A stretch of 64,000 nt of DNA from Chloroflexota bacterium (GTDB lineage: Bacteria > Chloroflexota > Anaerolineae > Anaerolineales > Villigracilaceae): NCBI GenBank assembly GCA_016195815.1, contig JACPYX010000021.1, positions 173,411-237,410 of the forward strand. The letters run 5' to 3'. Below are positions 43,928-51,904 of this stretch, one piece after another; positions within the stretch are counted from its first letter, which is position 1; each line of letters begins with the position of its first letter. The notes below the pieces were generated by a model, which saw only the letters and a list, made by a program, of their open reading frames with translations, was not told the origin of the DNA and made no database searches. Position numbers and translations under genes: made by a program.

Positions 43928-45058
43928 ATGCGTATTCTAATTTTGAATCATGAGTTCCCGCCTGTCGGCGGCGGCGGGGGGGGAGCGGCGAGAGACGTAG
44001 CCTTTGTTTTGGCAGAGCGCGGTCATGAGGTCGTCATTTTGACGGCGCACGCGCAGGGCTTGGCGCGTGTTGAGCAGATAGGCAGGCTGAAAATCATCCG
44101 GCTGCCGTCTTTGCGCAGGGAACTTCATACGGCCAGCCTGCTTGCGATGCTGGCCTATATCGCCGCCGGAGTTTACGCCGGATTGCGCCTGCTACACACC
44201 CGGCGGCCGGATGTTATCCAGGCGCATTTTGCTGTGCCAGCCGGAGCGCTGGCTTATATCCTTTCGAAGGCGAGCAGTATTCCATATGTGATTACGTCGC
44301 ACCTTGGGGATGTGCCGGGCGGAGTGCCCGAAAAAACGGATCGTTGGTTCAAATGGGTTTATCCATTTACGCCACGCATTTGGAAGGATGCCGCGCGCGT
44401 CGTGGCCGTCAGCGAATATACGCGCGAGCTGGCGCTTGAACATTATCCGGTGGATATTGGCGTCATCCCGAACGGCGTTGATTTCAATCTGATTGGCGAT
44501 CCATCGCCGGCAATTCATCAACCGTTACAGATCGTGTTTTCGGGACGCTTTGTTTCGCAAAAGAATCCCGTCCGTGTGGTGGAAGTGCTGGATGGACTCA
44601 AAGACCTGGACTGGCATTGCACCATGCTGGGCGATGGAATCTTGCGTGCCGAAGTGGAACGCGAGATTGCCGGGCGCGGATTACAAGACCGCTTCACGCT
44701 GACCGGCTGGCTGGAACCTGAGCAGGTGCTTGAGCAATTCAAACAGAGCGATATCCTTTTCATGCCATCACGCATAGAGGCGTTTCCCGTTACCGGTGTG
44801 TACGCCCTGGCTGCTGGCCTGGCAATTGTGGCAAGCCGAGTCAGCGGATATATGGATATGGTGGAGCATGGCGTGAATGGATTTCTGTGCGAAGCCGACG
44901 ATTTGCATGAGATGCAGAAAAGCCTTCGGGTTCTGTTGACCAGCCCGAAGGTCCGGGAAGAGGCGGGACGACATAGCAGGCGGATCGCGCGCAAGTTCGA
45001 TATCCAATCTGTGACTGATCAATACGAAGCGATGTTTATGGAAGTAATTCAAAAATAA
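43928..45058 (+). CDS. Glycosyltransferase family 4, with a poly-G tract near its start
   Basis: The 376-residue product has the GT-B layout: N-terminal acceptor domain beginning Ile-Leu-Asn-His-Glu-Phe-Pro-Pro-Val-Gly-Gly-Gly, and a C-terminal donor domain with Phe-Ser-Gly-Arg-Phe-Val-Ser-Gln-Lys-Asn, Pro-Ser-Arg-Ile-Glu-Ala-Phe-Pro and an Glu-x7-Glu-like region. It probably adds a sugar to a lipid or surface glycan. Codons 17-19 contain a run of eight G (43976-43983), a slippage-prone tract. The next glycosyltransferase starts two bases after its stop. The sugar and acceptor are unknown. Confidence 0.9.
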   Translation: MRILILNHEFPPVGGGGGGAARDVAFVLAERGHEVVILTAHAQGLARVEQIGRLKIIRLPSLRRELHTASLLAMLAYIAAGVYAGLRLLHTRRPDVIQAHFAVPAGALAYILSKASSIPYVITSHLGDVPGGVPEKTDRWFKWVYPFTPRIWKDAARVVAVSEYTRELALEHYPVDIGVIPNGVDFNLIGDPSPAIHQPLQIVFSGRFVSQKNPVRVVEVLDGLKDLDWHCTMLGDGILRAEVEREIAGRGLQDRFTLTGWLEPEQVLEQFKQSDILFMPSRIEAFPVTGVYALAAGLAIVASRVSGYMDMVEHGVNGFLCEADDLHEMQKSLRVLLTSPKVREEAGRHSRRIARKFDIQSVTDQYEAMFMEVIQK

Positions 45059-45060
45059 TC

Positions 45061-46146
45061 ATGCGCCTTTGTTTTGTGTGCATCGAGATTTTTGCGTGGG
45101 GAAAGTATGGCGGCTTCGGGCGCGCCACGCGTTCGATTGGGCGCGAACTTGCGCGGCGCGGCGTTGACGTAAGCGCGGTGATTCCGCGCCGCGCAGATCA
45201 ACGTCCGCTTGAAATGCTGGATGGAATTCGCGTGCTCGGTTTCGAGCCGGGAAATTTCGCGCAGGCCTTCCGCCTTTATCGCGACGCCGACGCCGACATC
45301 TATCATTCCGAAGAACCGTCGTTCGGGACGTTCGTCGCGCAGAAAGCCATGCCGCATCGAAAACACATCGTCACATTCCGCGATACGCGCGACGCGCGCG
45401 ACTGGCGGATCGAAAGCGATTTGCCAACGCTGAGTCGTTTTCAAGTGTGGATCAATCGCGTTTATGAAGATAATTTTTTGGTGCATCGAGCCGTGCGCCA
45501 GGCGGATGCGCGCTTCGCCGCGTCTTATGTCGTGGCGCGTAAAGCCCAATTGAAATATCGTCTGCGCGCAGAGCCGATCTTTCTGCCGACGCCGGTGGAT
45601 ATCCCAGAAAAAGTTCAAAAGGCGGATCAACCGACCGTCTGCTTTATGGCGCGCTGGGATAAACGCAAACGGCCTGAGATTTTTCTTGAGTTGGCGCGTC
45701 AATTCCCGGACGTGAAATTTATCGCGGTTGGCGTCAGCCGTAACCGGGTCTGGGACGAAGCGTTGCGGGCACGTTACGCGGACCTGTCCAACCTTGAGAT
45801 GACCGGCTTCCTCGATCAGTTCGATGGTCAACGCCATGATGATGTGCTGGCGCGCAGTTGGATTTTGATCAATACGTCGGCGCGCGAAGGCCTGCCCGTC
45901 AGTTTTGTGGAAGCCGCCGCGCATCGCTGTGCGATTCTGAGTTCGGTCAATCCCGATGATTTTGCCAGCCGCTTTGGTTATTTTGCCGAGCGGGATGATT
46001 TTGTAAACGGCCTGAGATTTTTGCTTGAGAATAATCGCTGGCGCGCTTCAGGCGAACAAGCATTCCAGCACGCGCGCGGGATATTCGCTGCGCCGCTCGC
46101 CATTCAAAAACATCTGGAGATTTATCAGGCTTTGTTGAGCGGGTAA
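45061..46146 (+). CDS. Glycosyltransferase (GT4-like)
   Basis: The 361-residue protein follows the first glycosyltransferase by two bases. It has a GT-B plan with Tyr-Gly-Gly-Phe-Gly-Arg-Ala-Thr-Arg in the N-terminal glycine loop, Phe-Met-Ala-Arg-Trp-Asp-Lys-Arg-Lys-Arg-Pro at the start of the donor domain, and Thr-Ser-Ala-Arg-Glu-Gly-Leu-Pro-Val-Ser-Phe-Val-Glu-Ala-Ala-Ala as the nucleotide-sugar motif. It probably works with its neighbour on the same glycan. The specific reaction cannot be told. Confidence 0.88.
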   Translation: MRLCFVCIEIFAWGKYGGFGRATRSIGRELARRGVDVSAVIPRRADQRPLEMLDGIRVLGFEPGNFAQAFRLYRDADADIYHSEEPSFGTFVAQKAMPHRKHIVTFRDTRDARDWRIESDLPTLSRFQVWINRVYEDNFLVHRAVRQADARFAASYVVARKAQLKYRLRAEPIFLPTPVDIPEKVQKADQPTVCFMARWDKRKRPEIFLELARQFPDVKFIAVGVSRNRVWDEALRARYADLSNLEMTGFLDQFDGQRHDDVLARSWILINTSAREGLPVSFVEAAAHRCAILSSVNPDDFASRFGYFAERDDFVNGLRFLLENNRWRASGEQAFQHARGIFAAPLAIQKHLEIYQALLSG

Positions 46147-46221
46147 AACATTTCCTTCTGTTTCATTTATTGTATACTTAACATGGATCGGCGTGACCAG
46201 TGTGTTGCATGGAGGCCAGCC

Positions 46222-46941
46222 ATGTCGGGTGACATGCTCTATCGTGTTCTTGCAGGATTGCTCAATGTCCTCGTTTGGGGCGGCGAATTGGTTGACGAAG
46301 AAAATTTGCCGGAAGAAGGTCCGGCTGTGTACGTTGCAAATCACGCGCTGGCGCTGGGACCGATTGCGGTCACAGCATCCCTGCCGACCCGTTTGTATCC
46401 GTGGGTGATCGGCGATATGCTGGATTGGGAAAAAGCCGCCGCGTATTTGAACAGGGATTTTGTCGAAAGACAGTTGCACATGCCTGCTCCCTTCGGTATG
46501 ATTTTGTCCCGCTTGATCTCACAAGCCTCGGTTCGACTTTTGAAGAAAGTAGAAAGCGTCCCCGTTTGGCAAGGCGAAAACCTAATGGAAACATATCGCA
46601 TCAGCATTGATTTTCTAACGCGGGGCAGGAGTCTTTTGATCTTTCCCGAAGACCCGGCCCAGCCTTTGGACGAACAATGCCGCATGAGTCCGTTCAAGAA
46701 AGGTTTTTCAAGATTGGGTGAGATGTATTTTGAACGCACGAAAAATATTTTACGATTTTATCCATTGATCGTGCATCCGCGCTTGAGGCAGGTTAAAGTT
46801 TGTAAACCGATTGCGTTCAATCCGAACAACGACCCCGCCAGTGAACGCGTCCGCATCAAGAGCGTACTGGAGATGATCATTCGCAACGCATATCTTGAAA
46901 TGACATTGCGGGGTTACGCAGGCATTCCACTTCCGCATTAG
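46222..46941 (+). CDS. PlsC-like acyltransferase-fold protein with an altered catalytic motif
   Basis: The 239-residue product resembles 1-acylglycerol-3-phosphate acyltransferases. It has Tyr-Val-Ala-Asn-His-Ala-Leu-Ala-Leu-Gly where the family has Asn-His-x4-Asp, and Ile-Phe-Pro-Glu-Asp where the family has Phe-Pro-Glu-Gly. The catalytic His is present but the Asp partner is Gly, so acyl transfer by the usual mechanism is uncertain. The ATG at 46222 is chosen because GGAGG lies 6 bases upstream; an ATG at 46183 lacks a site. The gene lies between glycosyltransferases and azlC, so a role in envelope lipids is plausible. Confidence 0.75.
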   Translation: MSGDMLYRVLAGLLNVLVWGGELVDEENLPEEGPAVYVANHALALGPIAVTASLPTRLYPWVIGDMLDWEKAAAYLNRDFVERQLHMPAPFGMILSRLISQASVRLLKKVESVPVWQGENLMETYRISIDFLTRGRSLLIFPEDPAQPLDEQCRMSPFKKGFSRLGEMYFERTKNILRFYPLIVHPRLRQVKVCKPIAFNPNNDPASERVRIKSVLEMIIRNAYLEMTLRGYAGIPLPH

Positions 46942-46947
46942 GAGAGT

Positions 46948-47649
46948 ATGAATAAATATATGAAATCTTTTTGGGCGGGAGTTCGCGCTGAGGCCCCGCT
47001 TCTGGTTGGCGTTTTCCCTTTTGGATTAATTTACGGCGCGCTGGCGCTCAACGCGGGACTTTCAGCGGCTGCCGCGCAAATGATGTCGTCCATCGTCTTT
47101 GCCGGATCCTCCCAATTCGTGACGGCGCAGTTGGTGCGCGAGGCCGCGCCGGGATTGGTGATCGTGCTGACGATTGCAGTGGTCAATTTGCGGCACATGT
47201 TGTACAGCGCCTCAGTCGCGCCATATATCAAGAATCTATCTTTGCGATGGAAAATCTTACTCGCTTATTTACTCACCGACGAGGCCTATGCCGCGACTAT
47301 CATTCATTATGAAGAAGAAGATGTAACACCCACCAGTCACTGGTTCTTTCTGGGTGCGGGGTTTTCGTTGTGGTTTATCTGGCAGGTCAGCAGTGCGGTG
47401 GGAATTTTCCTCGGCGCGAAAATCCCTGCTTCGTGGCCGTTGAATTTTGCCTTGCCGCTTACTTTCATCGCCATGGTTATGCCGGTCTTGAAGGATTATC
47501 CGGTCATCGCCGCGGCGCTGTCCGCGGGGTTTGTGGCTTTGCTGGCGTTCAATTTGCCGTTCAAACTTGGACTTATCCTTGCGGCGTTGATCGGCATTTT
47601 GGTTGGGACTATTTTGGAGAATCGCAAATCCCCAAAGGAGACGCTGTGA
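46948..47649 (+). CDS. azlC: AzlC family branched-chain amino acid exporter subunit
   Basis: AzlC and AzlD together export branched-chain amino acids and some analogues. The 233-residue membrane protein starts Ala-Gly-Val-Arg-Ala-Glu-Ala-Pro-Leu-Leu-Val-Gly-Val-Phe-Pro-Phe-Gly and has Ser-Ser-Ile-Val-Phe-Ala-Gly-Ser-Ser-Gln-Phe and Leu-Arg-His-Met-Leu-Tyr, the family signatures. It starts 6 bases after the acyltransferase-like gene and its stop overlaps the azlD start (GTGA). Confidence 0.95.
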   Translation: MNKYMKSFWAGVRAEAPLLVGVFPFGLIYGALALNAGLSAAAAQMMSSIVFAGSSQFVTAQLVREAAPGLVIVLTIAVVNLRHMLYSASVAPYIKNLSLRWKILLAYLLTDEAYAATIIHYEEEDVTPTSHWFFLGAGFSLWFIWQVSSAVGIFLGAKIPASWPLNFALPLTFIAMVMPVLKDYPVIAAALSAGFVALLAFNLPFKLGLILAALIGILVGTILENRKSPKETL

Positions 47650-47960
47650 ATATCTGGCTGGTATTTTTGCTGGGCGGGTTGGTAACGTTTGGAATGCGGC
47701 TGTCGTTCATTTATTTGTTTGGCCGTTTTGATGTTCCGCAGGTTGTGCACCGCGCCCTGCGATTTGTTCCGCCTGCAGTTTTGTCAGCTATTATTTTCCC
47801 CAGTATCCTGATGCCGAATAATTATCTTGATATTAGCTTGACCAACCACCGTTGGATGGCAGGACTTGTGGCCGTGCTGGTGGCATTATGGACGAAGAAT
47901 ACTCTGCTGACGATTTTGGCCGGTATGGCCGCTCTGCTTATTTTGCAATTGGTGTTTTAA
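47646..47960 (+). CDS. azlD: AzlD family branched-chain amino acid exporter subunit
   Basis: The 104-residue partner of AzlC has three or four membrane segments and the family pattern Gly-Leu-Val-Thr-Phe-Gly-Met-Arg-Leu-Ser-Phe followed by Ala-Leu-Arg-Phe-Val-Pro-Pro-Ala-Val-Leu-Ser-Ala. It starts with GTG at 47646, overlapping the azlC stop by 4 bases, with AAAGGAG 6 bases upstream inside azlC. A longer open frame further upstream lies inside azlC and is not used. A bidirectional terminator follows. Confidence 0.94.
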   Translation: MNIWLVFLLGGLVTFGMRLSFIYLFGRFDVPQVVHRALRFVPPAVLSAIIFPSILMPNNYLDISLTNHRWMAGLVAVLVALWTKNTLLTILAGMAALLILQLVF

Positions 47961-47992
47961 ATCAAAACCTCCGCACATGCGGAGGTTTTGAT
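47961..47992. terminator. Bidirectional terminator between azlD and slyD
   Basis: A perfect 14-base inverted repeat ATCAAAACCTCCGC and its complement flank ACAT. It ends azlD on one strand and the FKBP gene on the other; the FKBP stop abuts it. Confidence 0.93.
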
Positions 47993-48484
47993 TTAGTGGC
48001 TGTGTCCGTTGTCGTGAACGTGTCCGTGTGAGATCTCTTCGTCTGTAGCCGGGCGCAGGCCTGCGATCTTGACGTCGAAATGTAGTTCCCTGCCCGCCAG
48101 TGGATGATTCATGTCCAGATGGATGTTGTCGTCGTTGATCGTTTGAATGCGCACATAGACTGGATGTCCCTCCTGGTCGCGTAGCTCCAATTCGGTGCCA
48201 ACCTCCAGCGGAACATTGGTTGGGAAGGCGTCGCGTGGAACATCCATGAAGGCTTCTTTGTCCGCTTCGCCGTAACCATCCTTGGCTGCGACAATCACCT
48301 TTTTGCTGTCGCCGATTTTCATTTCGTATAACTCGTGTTCCAAACCTGGGATGATATGCCCCATGCCCTGTATGAATTGCAAAGGTTCGCCGCCCTCAGA
48401 CGAATCGAGGAGTTGTCCGTCCACATGCAAGGTATAGTGCATGGATACAACCTGACCGTCGTCTACTTTTGTGAGTTCTGCCAT
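47993..48484 (-). CDS. slyD: FKBP-type peptidyl-prolyl isomerase, SlyD-like
   Basis: The 163-residue protein has the short FKBP domain split by an insert-in-flap chaperone domain, the SlyD plan. Residues about 15-70 include Leu-Leu-Asp-Ser-Ser-Glu-Gly-Gly-Glu-Pro-Leu and Gly-Met-Gly-His-Ile-Ile-Pro-Gly-Leu-Glu, and Asp-Met-Asn-His-Pro-Leu-Ala-Gly follows the insert. The C terminus is His-rich (Gly-His-Val-His-Asp-Asn-Gly-His-Ser-His), as in SlyD proteins that bind nickel. That could link it to the hyp genes, but it is not adjacent to them. AGGAGA precedes the ATG. Confidence 0.92.
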   Translation of the reverse strand: MAELTKVDDGQVVSMHYTLHVDGQLLDSSEGGEPLQFIQGMGHIIPGLEHELYEMKIGDSKKVIVAAKDGYGEADKEAFMDVPRDAFPTNVPLEVGTELELRDQEGHPVYVRIQTINDDNIHLDMNHPLAGRELHFDVKIAGLRPATDEEISHGHVHDNGHSH

Positions 48485-48682
48485 TCAATCTCCTGTTCCT
48501 GAATGTAACATCCATTTTTTTTCGCTCTTGTCATAACTGATGTTGCGCATTGTACCGCAGGTTTACCTCAAAACTTATTTGAATTATGAAGCCCTTCGGC
48601 AGGCTCACCTGTGCCTGCGGGATGTTTTGCGTAAGGTGAATTAATAACCAGACAGTTCGCTGGTTTGAGCAAGCCGTCTGGT

Positions 48683-49555
48683 TTAAGTGAAGGTCAGGTA
48701 AATCTGGTTTCCGCCGGATTCTTTCGCGCGTGACATGGCCTGGCGTGCCTGTTGGATAAGCGGCTCCATTTCTGACGATGGGTTGATGCGAGTGACAGAC
48801 GCGATTCCGGCGCTGACGGCGACATTCACAATGTCATCTTTATAAGTGATGCGTGTGAATTGAATGCCTTTGATAATGCGCTCGGTGACCTTTTCTGCAT
48901 CGGGCCCGATCACATTCGGCAGGGCAATCACGAACTCGTCTCCTGACCAGCGGCCGATGCAATCGTAAGGCCGGCTTTTTTCGCGAATAGTCTGCGCGAC
49001 AACTTTCAGAACCTCGTCTCCCATCTCGCCCCCATATTTTTCATTGAGGGTCTTGAAATTGTCTATATCCAGTGCGATCAGGCTGAGTGAAGATGATGAG
49101 CGGCGGGCACGTTCGAGTTCTGCCTGTGCGCTGCGGTAGAATGCACTGCGATTCATCATGCCGGTCAGTGTGTCGTAGATCGCCATATTCTCGATCTGGT
49201 CACGCGCTTTCGACAGATTATCGCCGAGGGCCAGGAAGCGCTGTCCGATCATGATGCGCGCTCTAAGCTCGGAAGCAGAGAACGGCTTGTGAAGGGTATC
49301 GTCGGCGTTTGTTGAATCTTCTTCGCCTGAAGTGATCGCCAGGAAATAAATGGGGGGCAAATTTGAAGCGCGGACCTGTTGAATGATGTCACCCGCTTCC
49401 TCGTCCAGGATAACGAAGCGGGCTTCACCGGCCTCAATCAGGCGCAGGGCCTGTTCTGCGGTGTCGCTCAAGATCACCTGGTGCCCGGCTTTTCCCAGGG
49501 CATTTTGGATCAAGGAACGTTCTTTTGTGCCGCTTGCAAGGGCGAGGACTTTCAT
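48683..49555 (-). CDS. Diguanylate cyclase with an N-terminal pseudo-receiver domain
   Basis: The 290-residue protein joins a receiver-like domain (1-117) to a GGDEF domain (about 125-290). The active motif reads Ser-Gly-Asp-Glu-Phe at 204-208, a variant known to be active, and an Arg-Pro-Tyr-Asp inhibitory site lies at 195-198, so it should make c-di-GMP and be feedback-inhibited. The receiver keeps Asp51 and Lys90 but lacks the acidic pair near residues 5-8, so it is probably not phosphorylated in the normal way. AAAGGAG precedes the ATG. Confidence 0.93.
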   Translation of the reverse strand: MKVLALASGTKERSLIQNALGKAGHQVILSDTAEQALRLIEAGEARFVILDEEAGDIIQQVRASNLPPIYFLAITSGEEDSTNADDTLHKPFSASELRARIMIGQRFLALGDNLSKARDQIENMAIYDTLTGMMNRSAFYRSAQAELERARRSSSSLSLIALDIDNFKTLNEKYGGEMGDEVLKVVAQTIREKSRPYDCIGRWSGDEFVIALPNVIGPDAEKVTERIIKGIQFTRITYKDDIVNVAVSAGIASVTRINPSSEMEPLIQQARQAMSRAKESGGNQIYLTFT

Positions 49556-49653
49556 TTGCTCTCCTTTCGATAATTATACTCTGTACACGGCCTTATGTTG
49601 ACAAATGCCATATCCCATAGTAACATTTGCGGCGCTCTTTTAGCAGATGCCAC

Positions 49654-49725
49654 GCCGAGGTAGCTCAGTGGCAGAGCAGGGGACTCATAAGCCCTTGGTC
49701 GTGAGTTCAAATCTCACCCTCGGCA
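49654..49725 (+). tRNA. tRNA-Met (anticodon CAT)
   Basis: A cloverleaf folds with acceptor arms GCCGAGG/CCTCGGC, D-stem GCTC/GAGC, anticodon loop CTCATAA with CAT at 49686-49688, T-arm GTGAG-TTCAAAT-CTCAC and discriminator A. The 3' CCA is not encoded. There is one A-G mismatch at the base of the anticodon stem. It is most likely elongator tRNA-Met; a lysidine-modified tRNA-Ile2 with the same anticodon cannot be excluded. An integrase relic follows within 65 bases, so this gene probably served as an integration site. Confidence 0.92.
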
Positions 49726-49787
49726 CTCAATTTTATAGTGGACGTCTCTTCATTAACTATGGTGGTCTCTAGATACAGGAGAGCACC

Positions 49788-50172
49788 ATGTTTGATTTAA
49801 AAGAACACGACCAGGGGATTATCGGACTTGATCAAAAGGATTATTTGGCTATTCTGATCGAATCTTTCCTGATCGATCGAATGTCACAGGGCCTGTTACC
49901 TGAAACCATCGATTTCTATACCAAGAAATTGAAGTACTTTCTGAAGTATTGCGAAGACGCGCTGAGCTTGTTGGGCTAAGGAAATCCCAACTCCCCATGA
50001 TTTTCGACGTGCATTTGCTTTGATTATGCTTCGTAATGGAGTGGATGTCTTTGCCTTGCAAAAACTGATGGGACATTCAGGCTTGCAGGTTTGGCGTCGC
50101 TATCTGGCGCAAACCGATGAGGATGTTCATACTGCGCATATGAGGGGTAGCCCAGTGGATAACAACTTGTAG
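49788..50172 (+). pseudogene. Tyrosine recombinase (integrase) with internal deletion
   Basis: The first frame (49788-49979) gives 63 residues like the SAM-like N-terminal domain of phage-type integrases, with an AGGAGAGCACC site before its ATG. After its stop another frame (about 49978-50172) encodes the C-terminal end: Pro-His-Asp-Phe-Arg-Arg-Ala-Phe-Ala, Leu-Met-Gly-His-Ser and Arg-Arg-Tyr-Leu with the likely catalytic Tyr. The middle of the protein, some 180-200 residues, is missing and the frames differ. The enzyme is therefore inactive. Its place directly after tRNA-Met is the usual one for an island integrase. Confidence 0.85.
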
Positions 50173-50259
50173 GCAGTGTGAAGGAATAACGGAGAGCCCA
50201 TATAACATTGTTTAAGGGTATTCAAGGGTTTGAATCAGTATAAATTGCCCTGAATAATG

Positions 50260-50850
50260 TTATGCAATATTATCCAGTATTTCCTTCCAAACAGAGCCCA
50301 ATCCCAATCGGGTAATCCAACCTTCAATATATTCAAAATTGAGCTGATTTTTTTTAGCTCTAAGTATCGCCGCAATATCGCGGGTATGTTTCGTCTGCCC
50401 ACTCAATCCAAAATACATGAGTTTATAGAGAATCAGATCTTCCGGGGAATGGACATATACCTTTCCAATGGGCGGGCCATAATCAACCAGTACTCGACGT
50501 TTAAACGCGCTTTGCCGAAGCGTATCCCCGTCTCGCATCAGATACAAATCGGCTTTTAGACCGCTGTACATGTGGATTGCGTTCAGCGGGATGTCTGCCC
50601 GGTCATCCAGCATCGTATCCAGAATGATGTCGGCAGGTACGAGCATGTTCCTTTTCTCAAGTTCCTTGGAAAACCTGTTAACAGATTTGGCCGGCAGGTT
50701 AATGACAATATCCAAATCCTGGGTTGCCCGCGGTTCTCCCCAAGCCCATTCTGCAATCGCGCCTCCGATCATGTATTCGACCTTGGATGCTTCAAGGGTC
50801 TCAAGAATTAGCTTGAGAAAATCAACGATATCCAACAGTTGATCATTCAT
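50260..50850 (-). CDS. Nucleotidyltransferase-fold protein, AbiEii/toxin-like
   Basis: The 196-residue product has the nucleotidyltransferase signature Gly-Gly-Ala-Ile-Ala-Glu-Trp-Ala-Trp-Gly-Glu-Pro-Arg-Ala-Thr-Gln-Asp-Leu-Asp-Ile near residues 29-48, with the catalytic Asp-x-Asp, and Lys-Ala-Asp-Leu-Tyr further on. Such proteins are toxins of AbiE-like and related modules that add nucleotides to tRNA. Its ATG overlaps the stop of the preceding regulatory gene by 4 bases. It lies in an island next to a restriction system, which suits a defence or addiction role. A housekeeping nucleotidyltransferase is the less likely alternative. Confidence 0.75.
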   Translation of the reverse strand: MNDQLLDIVDFLKLILETLEASKVEYMIGGAIAEWAWGEPRATQDLDIVINLPAKSVNRFSKELEKRNMLVPADIILDTMLDDRADIPLNAIHMYSGLKADLYLMRDGDTLRQSAFKRRVLVDYGPPIGKVYVHSPEDLILYKLMYFGLSGQTKHTRDIAAILRAKKNQLNFEYIEGWITRLGLGSVWKEILDNIA

Positions 50851-51383
50851 GATGTGTATGCTAGCTGCACTGCCTTTCGATTAGCTTCCTGTGGAGTAAG
50901 TTCAGGGTTTTCTTGAAGGATGCGATATGCGACCACTTTCCTTGCGGTGTCGCTGATGGCGCAGCCCTGTCGAAAAAGGGCGGTGGTAGACAATTTGCGA
51001 TAAATATCGATCTGGCGCTGATCCACTTCAGCAGCGCTGGCTTTCACCATCTGCCTGAATTCGGGTGACAAGGCTGGTTGCCCGTGTAAGTAATAACCGG
51101 TGTGTTCCTTGATGCGGCTGAATTCCAAAATGTAGCCTGCAGCTTGAAATGCCTGCTTGACTAGTCGCATATCCCTGTAAAACGTATCCTCCCATGCGGA
51201 TGTCCCGAAACAGTTCCTTCCCAGCATGTATTCAACCCTGGCGATCAATTGCGCGCGAGTGAGATAGCGTTCATTCCACAGGATTTGAAGCAGAGCGGCA
51301 CGGCGGGCGGTGGTTATATCGCGTTGTGTGGCGTCCTGAAGCAGGACTTCAATAGCCTTGCGGGATATTGCAAAACTCGTCAT
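50847..51383 (-). CDS. Putative antitoxin/regulator paired with the nucleotidyltransferase
   Basis: I do not recognise this 178-residue family. It is basic and helical, with a likely winged-helix section around Ala-Ala-Leu-Leu-Gln-Ile-Leu-Trp-Asn-Glu-Arg-Tyr-Leu-Thr-Arg-Ala-Gln-Leu, and ends four bases into the toxin-like gene. The start at 51383 is preferred over an upstream ATG because a -10 TATAAT (51390-51395) and an inverted repeat lie immediately before it and would otherwise be inside the gene. An antitoxin that represses its own promoter is the natural reading, but this is inference. Confidence 0.65.
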   Translation of the reverse strand: MTSFAISRKAIEVLLQDATQRDITTARRAALLQILWNERYLTRAQLIARVEYMLGRNCFGTSAWEDTFYRDMRLVKQAFQAAGYILEFSRIKEHTGYYLHGQPALSPEFRQMVKASAAEVDQRQIDIYRKLSTTALFRQGCAISDTARKVVAYRILQENPELTPQEANRKAVQLAYTS

Positions 51384-51389
51384 AGTTCC

Positions 51390-51414
51390 ATTATACCTGA
51401 TTCGTAAATCAGGT
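51390..51414 (-). promoter_or_regulatory. Promoter with operator-like palindrome for the toxin-antitoxin-like pair
   Basis: ACCTGATT-CGTA-AATCAGGT (51395-51414) is a perfect 8-base inverted repeat that abuts and shares one base with TATAAT (51390-51395, minus strand). A bound dimer would block the -10 region. The -35 is weak. The transcript start would fall at or next to the ATG at 51383. Confidence 0.7.
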
Positions 51415-51904
51415 GTTTTTTGTGAGTAACATTTTTCGAATAAGTGTATTCCTGGCAACCCGCCTGGCCCCTGATAGCACAACTATCCAAATATGACCAA
51501 ACATTACCTGCATAATGCTGACTTCTTGTAAGAATATCGGAAAATTACCGACGCAATTTTTTAACCCTTGATTGACTTCTGTTAATTTTCCGAATACTAG
51601 ATCAACCCGCTGGAAATTAACCAACTGTTCCTCGATAATAGAAAGCAATCGGTGATTACCTGAATGGAAACGAACGTCCGTCCAAATACATTCCTTACTT
51701 TGGATATATACCAAACTGATGATCTGCGAAAATGGATCGGGATCTATCTACATGCCTGCCGCTCTCGTAATTTGGCTGGCGGGAAGATCTCGATGCGAGT
51801 CGATTTTTTCGAAAGAAACGGTCTGATGGGGAAGAGTGTGCAGTATGAAAGTGGCGTGATGGGGGGGCAGTGTTTTGGATGTTGAAATTTGATGATGATG
51901 CACT
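51415..51904. other. Gene-poor stretch between the toxin-antitoxin-like pair and hsdM
   Basis: No convincing gene is seen here. A 73-codon plus-strand frame (51664-51885) lacks a ribosome site and any family resemblance, and the DNA contains a run of seven G near its end (51861-51867). The stretch may be decayed island DNA. Confidence 0.5.

Noticed and set aside
51664..51885. 73-codon plus-strand frame in the gap before hsdM
   Set aside because: No ribosome site, odd composition, contains a homopolymer G run, and no homology recognised.
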